Assembly (NCBI GenBank): GCA_038373885.1 | Contig: JAWZYV010000707.1 | Coordinates: forward strand, 1-64,000 | Direction: 5' to 3' | From: Cheiracanthium punctorium | Lineage: Eukaryota > Arthropoda > Arachnida > Araneae > Cheiracanthiidae | DNA length: 64,000 nt | In this document: positions 34,981 to 46,039 of the stretch, in pieces | Numbering within the stretch: the first letter of the stretch is position 1 | Layout of the letters: every line of letters starts with the position of its first letter | Position numbers and translations under genes: made by a program | Notes under the pieces: generated by a model | What the model was told of the DNA's origin: nothing | Seen by the model: the letters and a program-made list of their open reading frames with translations, nothing else | The model's database searches: none

Positions 34981-35927
34981 TGGGGAATGCGATCCCGATC
35001 CCGCGGGAAAGGGATCCTGCGTGATTCTGCACAAATGTTTGTGGGACTAGTCCCGCGGGATCGAAACTGAGAATTGAGTTATTTTTGTTACAATTTCACG
35101 TCGCCTTCCCAATCATCCATTGGCCAAAAATTTTGCATCAGATGAGGAATAAGAACCAGTGACCATGGGCGCTCATATCTATTATCAAGGAGGGGGCCAT
35201 ATTCTTCTCCCCCAAGCTCCCACATTGTTATGATTTGCGTACTGGTATAACGTAGAGGTGCTTCAACAGTAGATTTTAGTATCTTTCTGGGACAGGAGCC
35301 TTGGCTTGCTCTCCCCCCCCCCCCACACACACGCACCATCACATGGCCGCTCATACCAGTGATATCGTTAAAAGGTGAGTTAACCATGCGAAAATGTAGG
35401 GTTCCTTCAGGGTTTCATAAAAGAAAAAAGGGAGAAAAAAAAGAAAAGAAAGCTTTTTGTCAAGTGCTTTTGCATTCTCTATCAAAATGTAGGGTTCCTT
35501 CAGGGTTTCATAAAAGAAAAAAGGGAGAAAAAAAAAAGAAAAGAAAGCTTTTTGTCAAGTGCTTTTGCATTCTCTATCAAAAATTAGATTAAGACTAGGA
35601 AGACGAAACCTCTTTACGTTGTCTTTTTTACATTTTTCTTTTCTAGCAACTAAGAAATAACTTTATATTATTATGAATATCATAACTATGATTTACATAT
35701 TCATGTAAGGTATTGTATTAATTATCAAATAAGATAAATTATTATTATTAAAGTTAAACTTGATAGAACTTAAAATCTTACTTTTCCCTAAGTTATCTGT
35801 TGAAATTAATTTTCAGTTAAATGAAATGTCAAATTTCTTGATTCCACGGGATCCCACAATCCCGAAATCCCGTAAAACGAAATAAATAAATAAATAAGTA
35901 AATAAAAAGAGGGACTGCATTCCCTAC
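34981..35927. mobile_element. Word-built element of CCCGCGGGATC units
   Basis: Left end TGGGGAATGCGATCCC and reverse-complemented right end TAGGGAATGCAGTCCC. Words GATCCCGCGGGA and ATCCCGAAATCCCG cluster next to both ends (34990-35066 and 35842-35873). The interior holds a C-run plus CA-run at 35311-35335 and a tandem duplication. Confidence 0.6.
35391..35580 (+). repeat. Recent tandem duplication, ~94 bp x 2
   Basis: aaaatgtagggttccttcag recurs at 35391 and 35484. The two units differ mainly by two extra A, so the event looks recent. Confidence 0.9.
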
Positions 35928-36042
35928 ATTTTGCCGTTCACAATATAAATCAGCATGTGGGTGCCTATAGTGCTGGACACTTATGGTGTATTACAGTATT
36001 TCATCTTGTTATTTCATTGATAATTTCGCTAGTATTTTTTAA

Positions 36043-36567
36043 CCCTCTAATGCCCACTATAAAAAATTCTCATGGGAAAAATTATGTTTTGTTGACATGA
36101 TGCTCTTTTAACTTAAACAGACGTAAATATATTAAAAAATTGTGAAAACAGTTACTTTACATATGCTTTACATATGCTACTTTACATAGTAGCACAATGA
36201 TTTCTAAGCATTATAAATAAAATTTTGTAAAAAATTATTTTGTATCTAGTGAAAGAGCATATATATTTTACATTTAAATGGCGATTATTAATTTTTTCTT
36301 CAAATTAAATATTATTAAAATAGTTGAAAAAGTTATCACTAGAAGCATACTTTGTATATTGGCTTCATCCATGTTACTTCTAAAATACTTTCCATCCCAT
36401 CATGCTGGCATTTGTGGACTAAAACTATTACTATTATTAATTAAAGGTACAGTAAATGATTTTATGAATTCAAAATTATATTTCGAAACATTTTTCCCGT
36501 AAAAAATAACGTTTGAAGGATGGTAGCATATATGATATTAGAGGGGCTATGCTACAGTGGGCATTTC
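36043..36567. mobile_element. TTAA-flanked MITE, piggyBac-like
   Basis: TTAA then CCCTCTAATGCCCACT at the left; AGTGGGCATTTC then TTAA at the right. Both ends share AATGCCCACT, and the left end has the CCC expected next to TTAA in piggyBac elements. The right end is worn. Confidence 0.5.
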
Positions 36568-38089
36568 TTAAAATAATCATTTTATTTTAAGAAAAATAAA
36601 ATGATTTACATCTTAAATGATAAAAATATGCACGGAAAGTTTCTTCTACATTTTCGAAACTGAATTAGTTACCAGGGAGGAGAAGGCATCTTTTAGTTTG
36701 CACCGCGAAATAAGCTGAATAGTAAGGAATGTATAGTTTAAAAAGAGAAGTAAAAAATTATACTACGTTTTTAAAAAATTATTCTATGGGTTTTCCAAGC
36801 ACGAAAAGAAATTAAAACTTTTACGAAAACTTCGACTTAAAGGGGAATACTTCGAGTTACAGAGAAAATTTAGTGTTGGAAATATTAAATTGTATTGGGA
36901 CTTCATGAAAACTCAGATAAACGAATATTCGACTTATGACACTTCGAGTTACCGCGAGTTCACTTTAGGGCGTAAGCAGTACACACACACAAATCAAAAT
37001 CACAAAATACAGAACTCTGCAGAGCTCCATTGAAAATTCATAAATTTGATTCAGCTCATTTCAGGGATTCACATTTGCATAAGAGCTCACCTCTTGTACT
37101 TGATTTTTTTTTTAAATCCAATTCCGGTCGTCCACTCAAGGCACCCACACTCCGGTAGGCTGTGGATGCCCCTTGCCATAACGCAAAACATAAACTCCAA
37201 TTTGTCGTTCCAGAAAGCTTCAGAAGTTGCACCTGTCCAAGCATCACGACAGGGTCGATCGCGGTATTGGCGGCTCACTGCAGACAGTGCGCATAGCTGC
37301 AGGTTCTCTAGACGTCTTCTCATGTTGATAGGTAATTACTGAACACAGAGCCTATTTATCAGCAGGGCAACCGGGGCACTTGCCCTAGGCCCACCCATTT
37401 CAAGGGCCCAAAAATTTTGTATTTTTCAACACATTTTTATTTGTTAAAAAAATTAAATTCTTAAAAAACTTTATCAAAAATTTAGCTGCCATTTTCTCGA
37501 AAATACTCATTTTACTCCACTCAGTGTCCTCTAAAACCCATCACCATTTAGTCGAATTCCGGAAAGCCAATATTGTAATGTATTTAAATATTTAGTATTT
37601 AAACTTTAATATATTTCTGTTGCTATATGTGTCCAAAACAACTTAAATGCATAATATGCAATTTCTCGCAAGTTCAAAGGTGCAAAAATTTGTATTTGCC
37701 CTGGGTGCTGATGATCGGGCCCTGATGAACAAGTTTATAAACTTTAAGAGAACATAACTGAGACATCTGTGCAAGAACCGTGCTGCCTTTCCCATATGGA
37801 ACTTTGGAACTCTTTTGAATCAACCCATGCATGAAATGTAAAGGTCTATCGTAGAACACGATACGGTGATGAAGTTTGAACGTGGTTACCCAGAAAAATT
37901 AAATTTCTCCTTTTGAATGATAAGAGTAACATTTTTAATTATAATATTCAACCACATTTAACTAACGATCGAACGTGTCCATTTGGCTGCAAGTGCAAAA
38001 CATGGAGGGGAGGGGGGGAAATTGACGGCCGTACTGTGTTTTGCGATAGCCCCAAATGTAATACTGCACATTTATAAAACAGGTAGAAC
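36568..38089. other. Intergenic upstream of the transporter gene
   Basis: Contains a repeat fragment at about 37356-37415 (ccggggcacttgccctaggc) and its likely far end at 37698-37728 (gccctgggtgctgatgatcg). The frames at 37046-37342 are not supported. An upstream noncoding exon of the transporter could lie here but was not identified. Confidence 0.4.
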
Positions 38090-38105
38090 CCTTTCCTTTA
38101 CTATA
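38090..38105 (+). promoter_or_regulatory. Putative splice acceptor before the transporter exon
   Basis: A pyrimidine-rich stretch ending in TAG (cctttcctttactatag) lies 15 bases before the ATG at 38121, at the boundary between AT-rich and GC-rich DNA. It fits a 3' splice site for an intron in the 5' untranslated region. Confidence 0.45.
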
Positions 38106-38120
38106 GGTAAAAGAAGCCTC

Positions 38121-39155
38121 ATGCAACGTCCAGAGAGCATAGCTCCGTCCGAGATGAAAAGGGCGGAGAGCGACTGCACCAGGAGGAGTCTTCCCTCGAC
38201 CTGCAGGCCTTTCCTGGGCTTCTTCTACACGTTCCTGACGTGCCTGTTCTACTCCCTGGTGGCCGTGATCGTGAAGAAGCTGCCCCACATCAGCCCGGCC
38301 GAGCTCACCCTAGTCCGCAACGCCGGCATCTTCGCGGGAGTCCTGCCGGTGGCGACGTACAGCGCGCGGGGCGAGGGCGGCGTGCTGGGCGAGAGGGGAT
38401 CGAGCGGGCTCCTCCTGCTGAGGGCGCTCCTCGGGGGCTGCGCCCTGCTCTTCGCGACGACGGCCGTCGCCTTCCTGCCCTTGGCGGAGGCCACCACCAT
38501 CATGTCCACCTTCCCCGCCGTGACGGCCGTCCTCGCCCGCATCTTCCTCAAGGAGGAGTGCGGCCCGTCCCAGGGCGCCCTGCTCTTCCTGGCCGTGTGC
38601 GGCGTCCTCCTCGCGCTGCGCGTTCCGGCGATGCTGGGCGCCAGCCGGCCCCCGGTGGCCATAGACCACCATTACGCCCTGGGCCTGGCCGCCGCCGTCG
38701 GAAGCGTCTTCTTCCAGTCGACGGTTTTCGTTATCGTGCGCAGGGTGCGCCACCTGCACTTCTCGGTGCCGGCCCTGTACTACGGTGCCGTGGGCGCGGC
38801 CGTCAGCGCCACCGCCACCGTCGCCTCCGGGGCCGGGTTCGTGGCGCCCCGCTGCGGCAGCTGGGACAGGGCCCTGCTCGTGGCCGCGGGCGCGCTCTCC
38901 TGCCTGGGCAACCTCCTGAACACCGTGTCCGTGCAGGTGGAAGGGGCCGGGATCGTGGCCGCCCTCAGGACGATGCAGATCGTCATGGCCATGCTGTTCC
39001 AGGCCCTCGTCTTCGAGAAGGCCCCGGACGCGTACAACGTGTGCGGAGGGTGCCTCGTCGTGCTCTCTCTCGCCGCCATGGGGCTCAGAAAGTGGATGCT
39101 CACCCTGCCGGACGAGGCCAGGGTCAGAAAGTGGTTCAAGTACCTCCTCTACTAG
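38121..39155 (+). CDS. SLC35G1-like EamA/DMT-family transporter
   Basis: Multi-pass membrane protein of the drug/metabolite transporter fold, closest in my judgement to SLC35G1-type solute carriers. Substrate is unknown and the compartment cannot be read from sequence. The 344-residue product has about ten hydrophobic helices (roughly 31-52, 66-80, 97-118, 122-140, 150-168, 185-206, 218-240, 250-272, 276-297, 303-322). They form two EamA-like halves. Typical features are KLPHISPAELTLVRN after helix 1, EATTIMSTFPAVTAVLA with following LKEE, and the second-half counterpart EGAGIVAALRTMQIV with FEK. The start at 38121 is chosen because a splice-acceptor-like site ends at 38105; the frame is open to 37983, which would add 46 residues lacking family features. 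The exon is very GC-rich, unlike the AT-rich surroundings. Large frames on both strands here are shadows of that composition. Confidence 0.88.
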   Translation: MQRPESIAPSEMKRAESDCTRRSLPSTCRPFLGFFYTFLTCLFYSLVAVIVKKLPHISPAELTLVRNAGIFAGVLPVATYSARGEGGVLGERGSSGLLLLRALLGGCALLFATTAVAFLPLAEATTIMSTFPAVTAVLARIFLKEECGPSQGALLFLAVCGVLLALRVPAMLGASRPPVAIDHHYALGLAAAVGSVFFQSTVFVIVRRVRHLHFSVPALYYGAVGAAVSATATVASGAGFVAPRCGSWDRALLVAAGALSCLGNLLNTVSVQVEGAGIVAALRTMQIVMAMLFQALVFEKAPDAYNVCGGCLVVLSLAAMGLRKWMLTLPDEARVRKWFKYLLY

Positions 39156-40551
39156 TGACACTTTCGCTATTCGGATTAATGTTGCAAGAACTAAATTTCT
39201 CAAAATGGTCGCCTGATGTACAGTTTCGATATCATGCCTTATTGGCGCGGTTTGTTTCGGCGACTTCTCTTAGCGTGATAAATAACATGTAATTAATGAA
39301 TGATAATAGTAACATATTGGAATGTACAAGATTTTAAAAGTGCCCTGTAGGCAAAGTTCACTCCGCCTACAATGCGCCTACTACTCCGCTTTTTTTTTTT
39401 TTTTTTTACCATTTCATGTTTAATATTCTTATTAATATAATAAGTGGACTCAATACATCGATTAGAAGCATCCTAATGACACTTTACGTGCATGTAACCA
39501 TTAGCGCATAAAAGATCTTTGTTATAAATTCAACATTCGAAAGCCATGCTCCTATCTGTCAGAAAATAAATCCAATTATGAATCCTTAGGGTGTCCCTAT
39601 CTCCAAAGTTTGTACCTCTAATTTTGAAACACCCTGTATATGACAATCACAAGCACTGTCACAACAGCAGCTTAATAGTGGTTCAAGTGTAATACACCCA
39701 TGAGGAAAAAAAAAATATGAGTCGTTATCGGAAAACAGCAGAAATAGTAATGGGGATAACAATTGTATAATGTATTTCTATTTTTGATGTCTTTCGACAA
39801 AGACTTAGTTGTTCTATGTAATATACAGGGTTTCCCATAACAATTGGTAAAAAATTTCAGGGGAGGTAGGACACATAATAAGGAATAAGAATTACGTAGA
39901 AATGTGGAGTTAAAACATCGTCTTCGTGGAGCTCTTAATAATCACTTTGGAACGAGTGCTGGAATAATAATGACCTTTCCGACCATTGTTCGTCAAAAAT
40001 CAATGTATCTTTCACAGAAAGCACGTGACTAAAATGGATTGTTTAAAAATTCCATATCATTTCATGGGTGAAATATTTGGAGACAAGCCCTAATATATAA
40101 GAGCAGGCACCAGTCCTTGGAGATGCAGTGTCGCCGAAACTAGATGAAAACCGAGGGGCGCTGGGGCAGCCCCAGTTCTCGTGGCTGTAGCTGCAGACGT
40201 AAATTACTCCACACAATACATTTTTATTAATAGCTTTTCACGCAGATTTACATGGCAACAGAGGTCACAAAAATCCGCTCTGTGAACGGTGTTCGCACTT
40301 TTATGAGCGCGAATCACATAGTTTAATCACACGTCCTGAAAAGGTGCAGTTATTGGTTATTAAAATGCCTGGGCCTCACAGTTCGTGGAAATTCTTGAGA
40401 GCTTCGGAGACCCCTTGCCGTAGGAAAGTGGGGGAGATATACCAATTGCTTTTTTATTTGATCCCGAGACAAAATAATTTGTTTGTAAAAGAAAGTTGCT
40501 ACGCTCCTATAAAATTTTGAAGGGAGTTAATAGAAAATTTGCATTTTGAGA
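39156..40551. other. Downstream of the transporter; repeat ends only
   Basis: AATAAA at about 39567 may serve as a poly(A) signal. An element end reads AAACACCCTGTATATGA at 39627-39643, and a start reads ATATACAGGGTTTCCCATAA at 39821-39840, the kind of TIR seen in Tc1/mariner-like MITEs; their partners are not clear. A T-run lies near 39391-39408. No gene. Confidence 0.4.
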
Positions 40552-40930
40552 CCCAGCAAACACACTACTGCCCGCAAAATGACGGCAAGGTACCCGCCGT
40601 GCTGGCAAAGTGCCGTATGCCGGGAGCACAGTACATTGCCGTCAGTTTAAAGTCACTGGAATACCAATGCCTGAAAAATGCATATGCGCCAGTACATTGC
40701 CAGTAATGGCGAAATGCCTGTCGCGCCCATGTGTCTAAAACATGCACAGCATAGTTAACGGCGTGGTACTGTTTAAAATGTACCGGGCCAGCACTTTTTA
40801 GAGGTAATGGGCCAGTAAATATTTCGTAGTGTTAGCATAAAATTTCGTTATTTCATTTAAATAAATGGGACCTATATCAGATGTCGGCCCGAGGCCGCAG
40901 GTTGGCTTAATCAAACTCTGATAGGCGTTC

Positions 40931-40931
40931 A

Positions 40932-40965
<34 letters not shown>

Positions 40966-40966
40966 G
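40931..40966 (+). repeat. (TTA)n microsatellite
   Basis: About twelve uninterrupted units. Confidence 0.95.
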
Positions 40967-41457
40967 GATGTGGGGGGTGGTGAATTAGTTCATATTGGAC
41001 TTTCATATTTTAGTACTAAAACTAAAATAATACAAACAAGTTCAATATGGTATAAAAATATTCACTACACCTACAGTGAACCCCCTACCCCCAAGCTTTC
41101 GGGCACCCCTGTGATGAAGATCCCATATTTAATAATAATTTTCATTTGTGTTTACTTTCTTAAATTCTGGATTTTGTGTTAAAGAGTTGGGAAAATAACA
41201 GGTAAATTTTAAGTTTCACTTCTTTTAATATATATACTCTCATGTTTTAGTGTATAAAAGTGTTTTCCTCCGTAAAATTTAAGTCATGTAGTATACAGCA
41301 GGTAGATATAGGAATTTCTTTTCAGAATAGATAACAAAAAATCTTTTGATCTAAAGAAAATTTATAATAAACAAAATGTTACCCTAATGTTATGTGTAAC
41401 AATAGTGCAACTTTATTTATTATTACTTCCTGTAAGATTTTGATTTATATATGTATA

Positions 41458-42762
41458 CTAGCTGAAGTACCCGTCGTTGACGGGTTAGTACTGAATGCAA
41501 ATTTCTAAAAGCAAGAACTTTCGTCAGCATTGTTGGAGTACACAGAATAGATATAGTATGTTGCCAAAGTAAAGAAAGCGCAATTATAATTTTTATGTAT
41601 TGTTAAAATATTACAGGTTAGAGAGTAACTAAGTAATATCATTTCATTCGCTTTAGTCGTAATTATGGGATGCGCGAACGAATATTTACACATATTCAAA
41701 TAATTTTCGCAAAATCTCAAAATCTAATCAACATTTTTTGAAAAATTGGAAGCCTAGAATTTAAGTTGAGTGACAACCTATCATGTCACCGAATTTTGTT
41801 TAATTCCCTGCTGTCTTTATTTCGTGATGCTGGAACAAACATTTTAGCATTTTTAAACGATTTTCACAAAATCTCAAAATGTAATCAAAATATTTTAAAA
41901 ATTCAACACCTATAAATTAAGATTAGCAACTACCTATCATATCACCAAATTTCGTATTAGTCGTTATTACGCAATGCTTGAAAAAATATAACCGCATTTT
42001 GGGAGAATTTTCACAAAATCTCAAAATCTAATAAAAAGTTTAAAAAATTGGACACCTATACTTTTTGTTGAACAACAACCTATCATGTGACCCAATTTCA
42101 TATCATTCGCTTTAGTCGTTATTACGTAATGTGTGAACAAAAATTCACTCAGTTTGAAACGATTTTCGCAAAATCCCAAAATCTGATCGGTTTTTTTTTA
42201 GATGCTTATAGTTTAAGGTGACCACCTATCATTTCACCAAATACCATTTTTTCACCTTTGCAGTTATTACGTGATGTACGAACACAATACGCAGTGTGAA
42301 ACAATTTTCGCAAAATCTCAAAATCTAATCAAGATTTTTTTTTAATTCGACGCCTATGTTTTAAGTTTAGTGACCACCTACCATGACACCTAATTTCATA
42401 TCATTCTCTTCAGTCGATTTTACGTGATGCTTGAACACAAATTTACGCAGTTTGAAAGGATTTTCGCAAAATCTCAAAATACAATCAAGATTTTTTAAAA
42501 ATTCGACGCCTATGTTTTAAGTTGAGTGACCACCTATCATGACACCCAATTTCATATCATTCGCTTCAGTCGTTTTTACGTGATGCTTGAACACAAATTT
42601 ACGCAGTTTGAAACGATTTTCGCAAAATCTGAAAATTTAATCAAGATTTTTTAAAAATTCGACGCCTATGTTTTAAGTTGAGTGACCACCTATCATGACA
42701 CCCAATTTCATATCATTCGCTTCAGCCGTTTTTACGTGATGCTTAAACAAAAAAAGCGTCAC

Positions 42763-42793
<31 letters not shown>

Positions 42794-42912
42794 CAGACAA
42801 ACTTTTTTTTGAGGGTCGCATCGGATTCCCGGGTGCTTGAAACGGATAGAAATCGCAAAATTTTTGAATTCCAAGAAATGTACAGACAAAAGTCTAATTT
42901 TATTTATATAGA
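41458..42912 (-). mobile_element. Helitron-like element, 1455 bp, ~155-bp tandem units
   Basis: Same family as 22525-24303. The plus strand starts CTAGCTGAAG after A with a perfect hairpin ACCCGTC-GTT-GACGGGT, and ends TTATTTATATAGA before T. It has about seven tandem units where the sister copy has about nine. A short (gacagaat)n expansion sits at about 42764-42790. Confidence 0.78.
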
Positions 42913-43079
42913 TATATAAACTCGGCTATTCGAGCCTTGTCAGGGGGGACCCCTGAACCCACTCACTTTTTAATTTCATTATTGCCATATTAAAACGATA
43001 TTAATCGAGTATGTCATTTTATCTTATTTTTCGTGTATTTCGCCTGTTTACCCTATGTTGACATTTTTATGATTGTAAC

Positions 43080-43227
43080 CAAGAACGTACCCAGAAAAAA
43101 ATTTCGGGGAGGGTCCAAAGGGTGAAAAAGGTAGCATTTTCCAGGAAAAGACTTCATCATTATTACATTGTTTGCAAAAACTGAAATTTTGGGGAGAGTC
43201 CGGACCACTCCCCTGGGTACTGCCTTA
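43080..43227. mobile_element. hAT-type MITE, 148 bp
   Basis: CGTACCCAG near the left and CTGGGTAC near the right form the TIR core. Flanking 8-mers ATTGTAAC (43072-43079) and AATGTAAC (43228-43235) match at 7 of 8. Confidence 0.55.
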
Positions 43228-43419
43228 AATGTAACCTATTTATAGATAAATACATGGGATGCCTATTCACAGCTTACGGAATATTGTAACAATAGATTAA
43301 AGCTTTTGTGAAGTAATAGTATTTAAATATATGTAAAATTATGTCGCTATTTGGGGGGGGGGCACACTTTTCGGACAATTTTCAATAAAGGGGGGCGTGA
43401 GAGATAAAATGACATAGTG

Positions 43420-43423
<4 letters not shown>

Positions 43424-43498
<75 letters not shown>
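43424..43498 (+). repeat. (AT)n microsatellite, ~75 bp
   Basis: Uninterrupted alternating A and T. Confidence 0.95.
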
Positions 43499-43499
<1 letters not shown>

Positions 43500-44235
43500 T
43501 AACCGTAAAGTACTATAGCTCATTTATAAAATCTCTGACTCTTGAAATATTGAAATTAAACTGTTTATAAATGATTTTATGTTGGTTCTGATATGTGTTA
43601 CCGCCTCTCTTATAAAAAAAAATCTTAAGCGACTGCAAATTTGTAAGAAAATTGCAGTTTATGAAAACTGCACACAATTATGTTCACTAATGATAGGCGC
43701 ACATAATTTGCAAACGATTGACCAACGGATTTTGATGTTTTTATCTTTCATTTATGTTTTATCTTTTTAAATGTTGTGTTGTAAGGAATGTTTTTCTTTT
43801 GCGGGGTGGAGGTGGGGGTTGATGAATAAGCCCCCTACTCCAAATCCCCCACTGGCTCGTATTTTAATTATGACAGCATTACTGTAAATAGGCACTAATC
43901 CGGTACCGTGCCATTATATTGCAGTCACTATTAAGATACCAGGCCAGTGCCTTTATTTTTAATAATAGCCGGCACCCGGCCGTTTCATTATAAACTTATA
44001 AACTTAAGCCGGGCATTATAAACTTAATGGGCCAGTGCCTTTATTGTGAGTAACGGCCGGCACATGCAGTATGCCAGTAGAGTGCCGTTGCCTTCCCAGG
44101 CTTCTGGCAAGGTACTTCTCGGGCGACCACTTTTGGTACGATTGAGTTACTTTTTGCAGTGCCGGGCCGGTGCTGGACGTAAAGGCAGAAAGGCACATGG
44201 CAAGGTACTCCGCCAGCAGGTGTGTGTTTGCTGGG

Positions 44236-46039
44236 GAGTTTATTTAATTTTATATGTTATATACAGGGACTGTTTTCCAGCAGGACATTTGGGGCAAACG
44301 CCCGGGGTTTCAGCGAAAAAAGTGGGGCCCCAAATCCAAAGTATTCTTTAAAAAAAAAAAAATTAACATTTTGATTTTAATTTGAAACAAGAGACTGGGA
44401 ATTATTTAATATCTATGCACAATTATTCTGTTTTAAGCTTATGTTGCATTAAGAGAATGTTATTCATAACTGTTTTGTTAAATAGCGATTATATCTGGCT
44501 GCATTTTCTTTCCTATATTATATTCTACATTGTTTTTAGTTCCTAAAAGTTAAGAAAATTTCATTTTTCGTGTTATTTTGAACAAAAAGACGAGTTCTGA
44601 ATTTTTTTCGAAACCCCAGTCTGCTGTATAATAATTACCATAATAATAATGCTCAAATAAAAGCATTTACTGTTACATGCTACTTGAAAAATACCGAATG
44701 AAATTAACAATGAAAATTAAATGATGTAACTAAAATATTATTATTGATGTATTTAATTTGATATATTTTGTATATTATTATGATGTATTTAAATATTATT
44801 ATGCTCTAATAAAAACATTTACTGTTACATGCTACTTGAAAAATACCGAATGAAATTAACAATGAAAATTAAATGATGTAACTAAAATATTATTATTATC
44901 CTACTTAATATTATTATTGCGAATTATTCACTGCACTTTGCATCTTGATTAAATATTCATTTACAATTTCTTTCAGCACTCCCTTTATCAGCAAGTCTGG
45001 TGTGATGCGAAAGCTGTATCGTAAGGTATAAAGAAGCTTTGAAGGGGAGCCCCCAACGAAACTTTTGCAACATATTTGCGTTTTCAGCAGTTAAAGGAAA
45101 GCAATGCATGCAACTTAAAAAAATAATAATAATAATAATTTCTAGTCTTACATTTCGCCATCTGGCTAAGTTTTAGCAAATGTGTTGGCTTGAGTAATTT
45201 TATTTAAATTTTTCTTTTTAAAGACAATGAAAAATGCCATTGCTTTAGCTTCGAAGCACTTATTTCACTGGCATCGTAATTATTTATACTAGTTCGTAAA
45301 AAATAATGTGCTAAAAAATGATAAAAATAAAGAAAATAATAAGAAAATGAAAAGGAAATTACATTAACAAACCGAACATAACAAACCAAGGGAGAATTCG
45401 GAAGAGATAACCGCAAAAAAGGACCTGTGCGCACACTGTGAATGTGCGAACGGAATGATATCAGCAACGCCCAGCTGCTCCCACGACTCTCTCCGCTTCT
45501 GTTCTCAAAGAACGGTTCAGGAGGCCATAATTGTTCAGTATCTAATAGAACATTTTTCTCCGATGGCACGTTAAAAGACCTGATACTTTCTACTGTAGTA
45601 ACCTACAATACAGAGCGTTAGCTATGATAAGCGTATTTAATAACAGCGGGGAAGGGAGAAAACCTCACGTTATTTTTCTTTAAATTTAATTTGTTGATGT
45701 GTTTATTTTGTATTTTTTTCCTTTGGGGATTCACGTGGTTGTATAGGTAGAAATATGAGGACAGCTAATTGCGCTGAGCAACGGCCTAAAGTGAAACAAA
45801 GCAATTTTTAATTATTGAACCACCAGTAATTTCTTTTTTTCTTTTGGTAGAAAAAATTGCTCGCTTGCGGCTATCTTTAAAAAAAAAATATCCGAAACTG
45901 CCCGCAACTTGTGAACATTACCTCTGTTTCGCATATTCACCCTTATTTTGCCACAATACAGGAAAAAAAATATTAATTAAAGAAACTACATAATGTTGCG
46001 AAAACGCAATGTCAGTATGATACGATACTATTAAAAATC
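44236..46039. other. Intergenic, no gene recognised
   Basis: A repeat fragment with gggcaaacgcccggggtttc lies at 44277-44330. The 121-codon minus frame at 45204-45569 has a hydrophobic Phe/Tyr-rich middle but no family I recognise, and is not called. Confidence 0.4.
44650..44900 (+). repeat. Tandem duplication, ~152 bp x 2
   Basis: catttactgttacatgctac and the following 70 or so bases recur 152 bp apart (44664 and 44816) with few differences. Confidence 0.85.

Larger units (their letters stand above)
40552..44235. mobile_element. Composite TIR element starting CCCAGCAAACACAC
   Basis: Left CCCAGCAAACACACTACTG and reverse-complemented right CCCAGCAAACACACACCTG. Repeated words GGCAAGGTAC, GTGCCGG and GGGCCAGTGCC fill about 40560-40830 and 43900-44225. 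The middle holds a trinucleotide repeat, a Helitron, a hAT-type MITE and an (AT)n tract, so the two ends were pushed apart by insertions. Confidence 0.55.

Noticed and set aside
37046..37342. 98-codon plus frame and overlapping minus frames
   Set aside because: Open on both strands with no recognisable motif; probably chance.
38240..39292. 350-codon plus frame and 297- and 137-codon minus frames overlapping the transporter
   Set aside because: They are shadows of the GC-rich coding exon: Arg/Gly/Pro-rich, no domain, and they overlap a frame with clear family features.
45204..45569. 121-codon minus frame with a Phe/Tyr-rich segment
   Set aside because: Composition fits translated AT-rich DNA; no family or splice context recognised.
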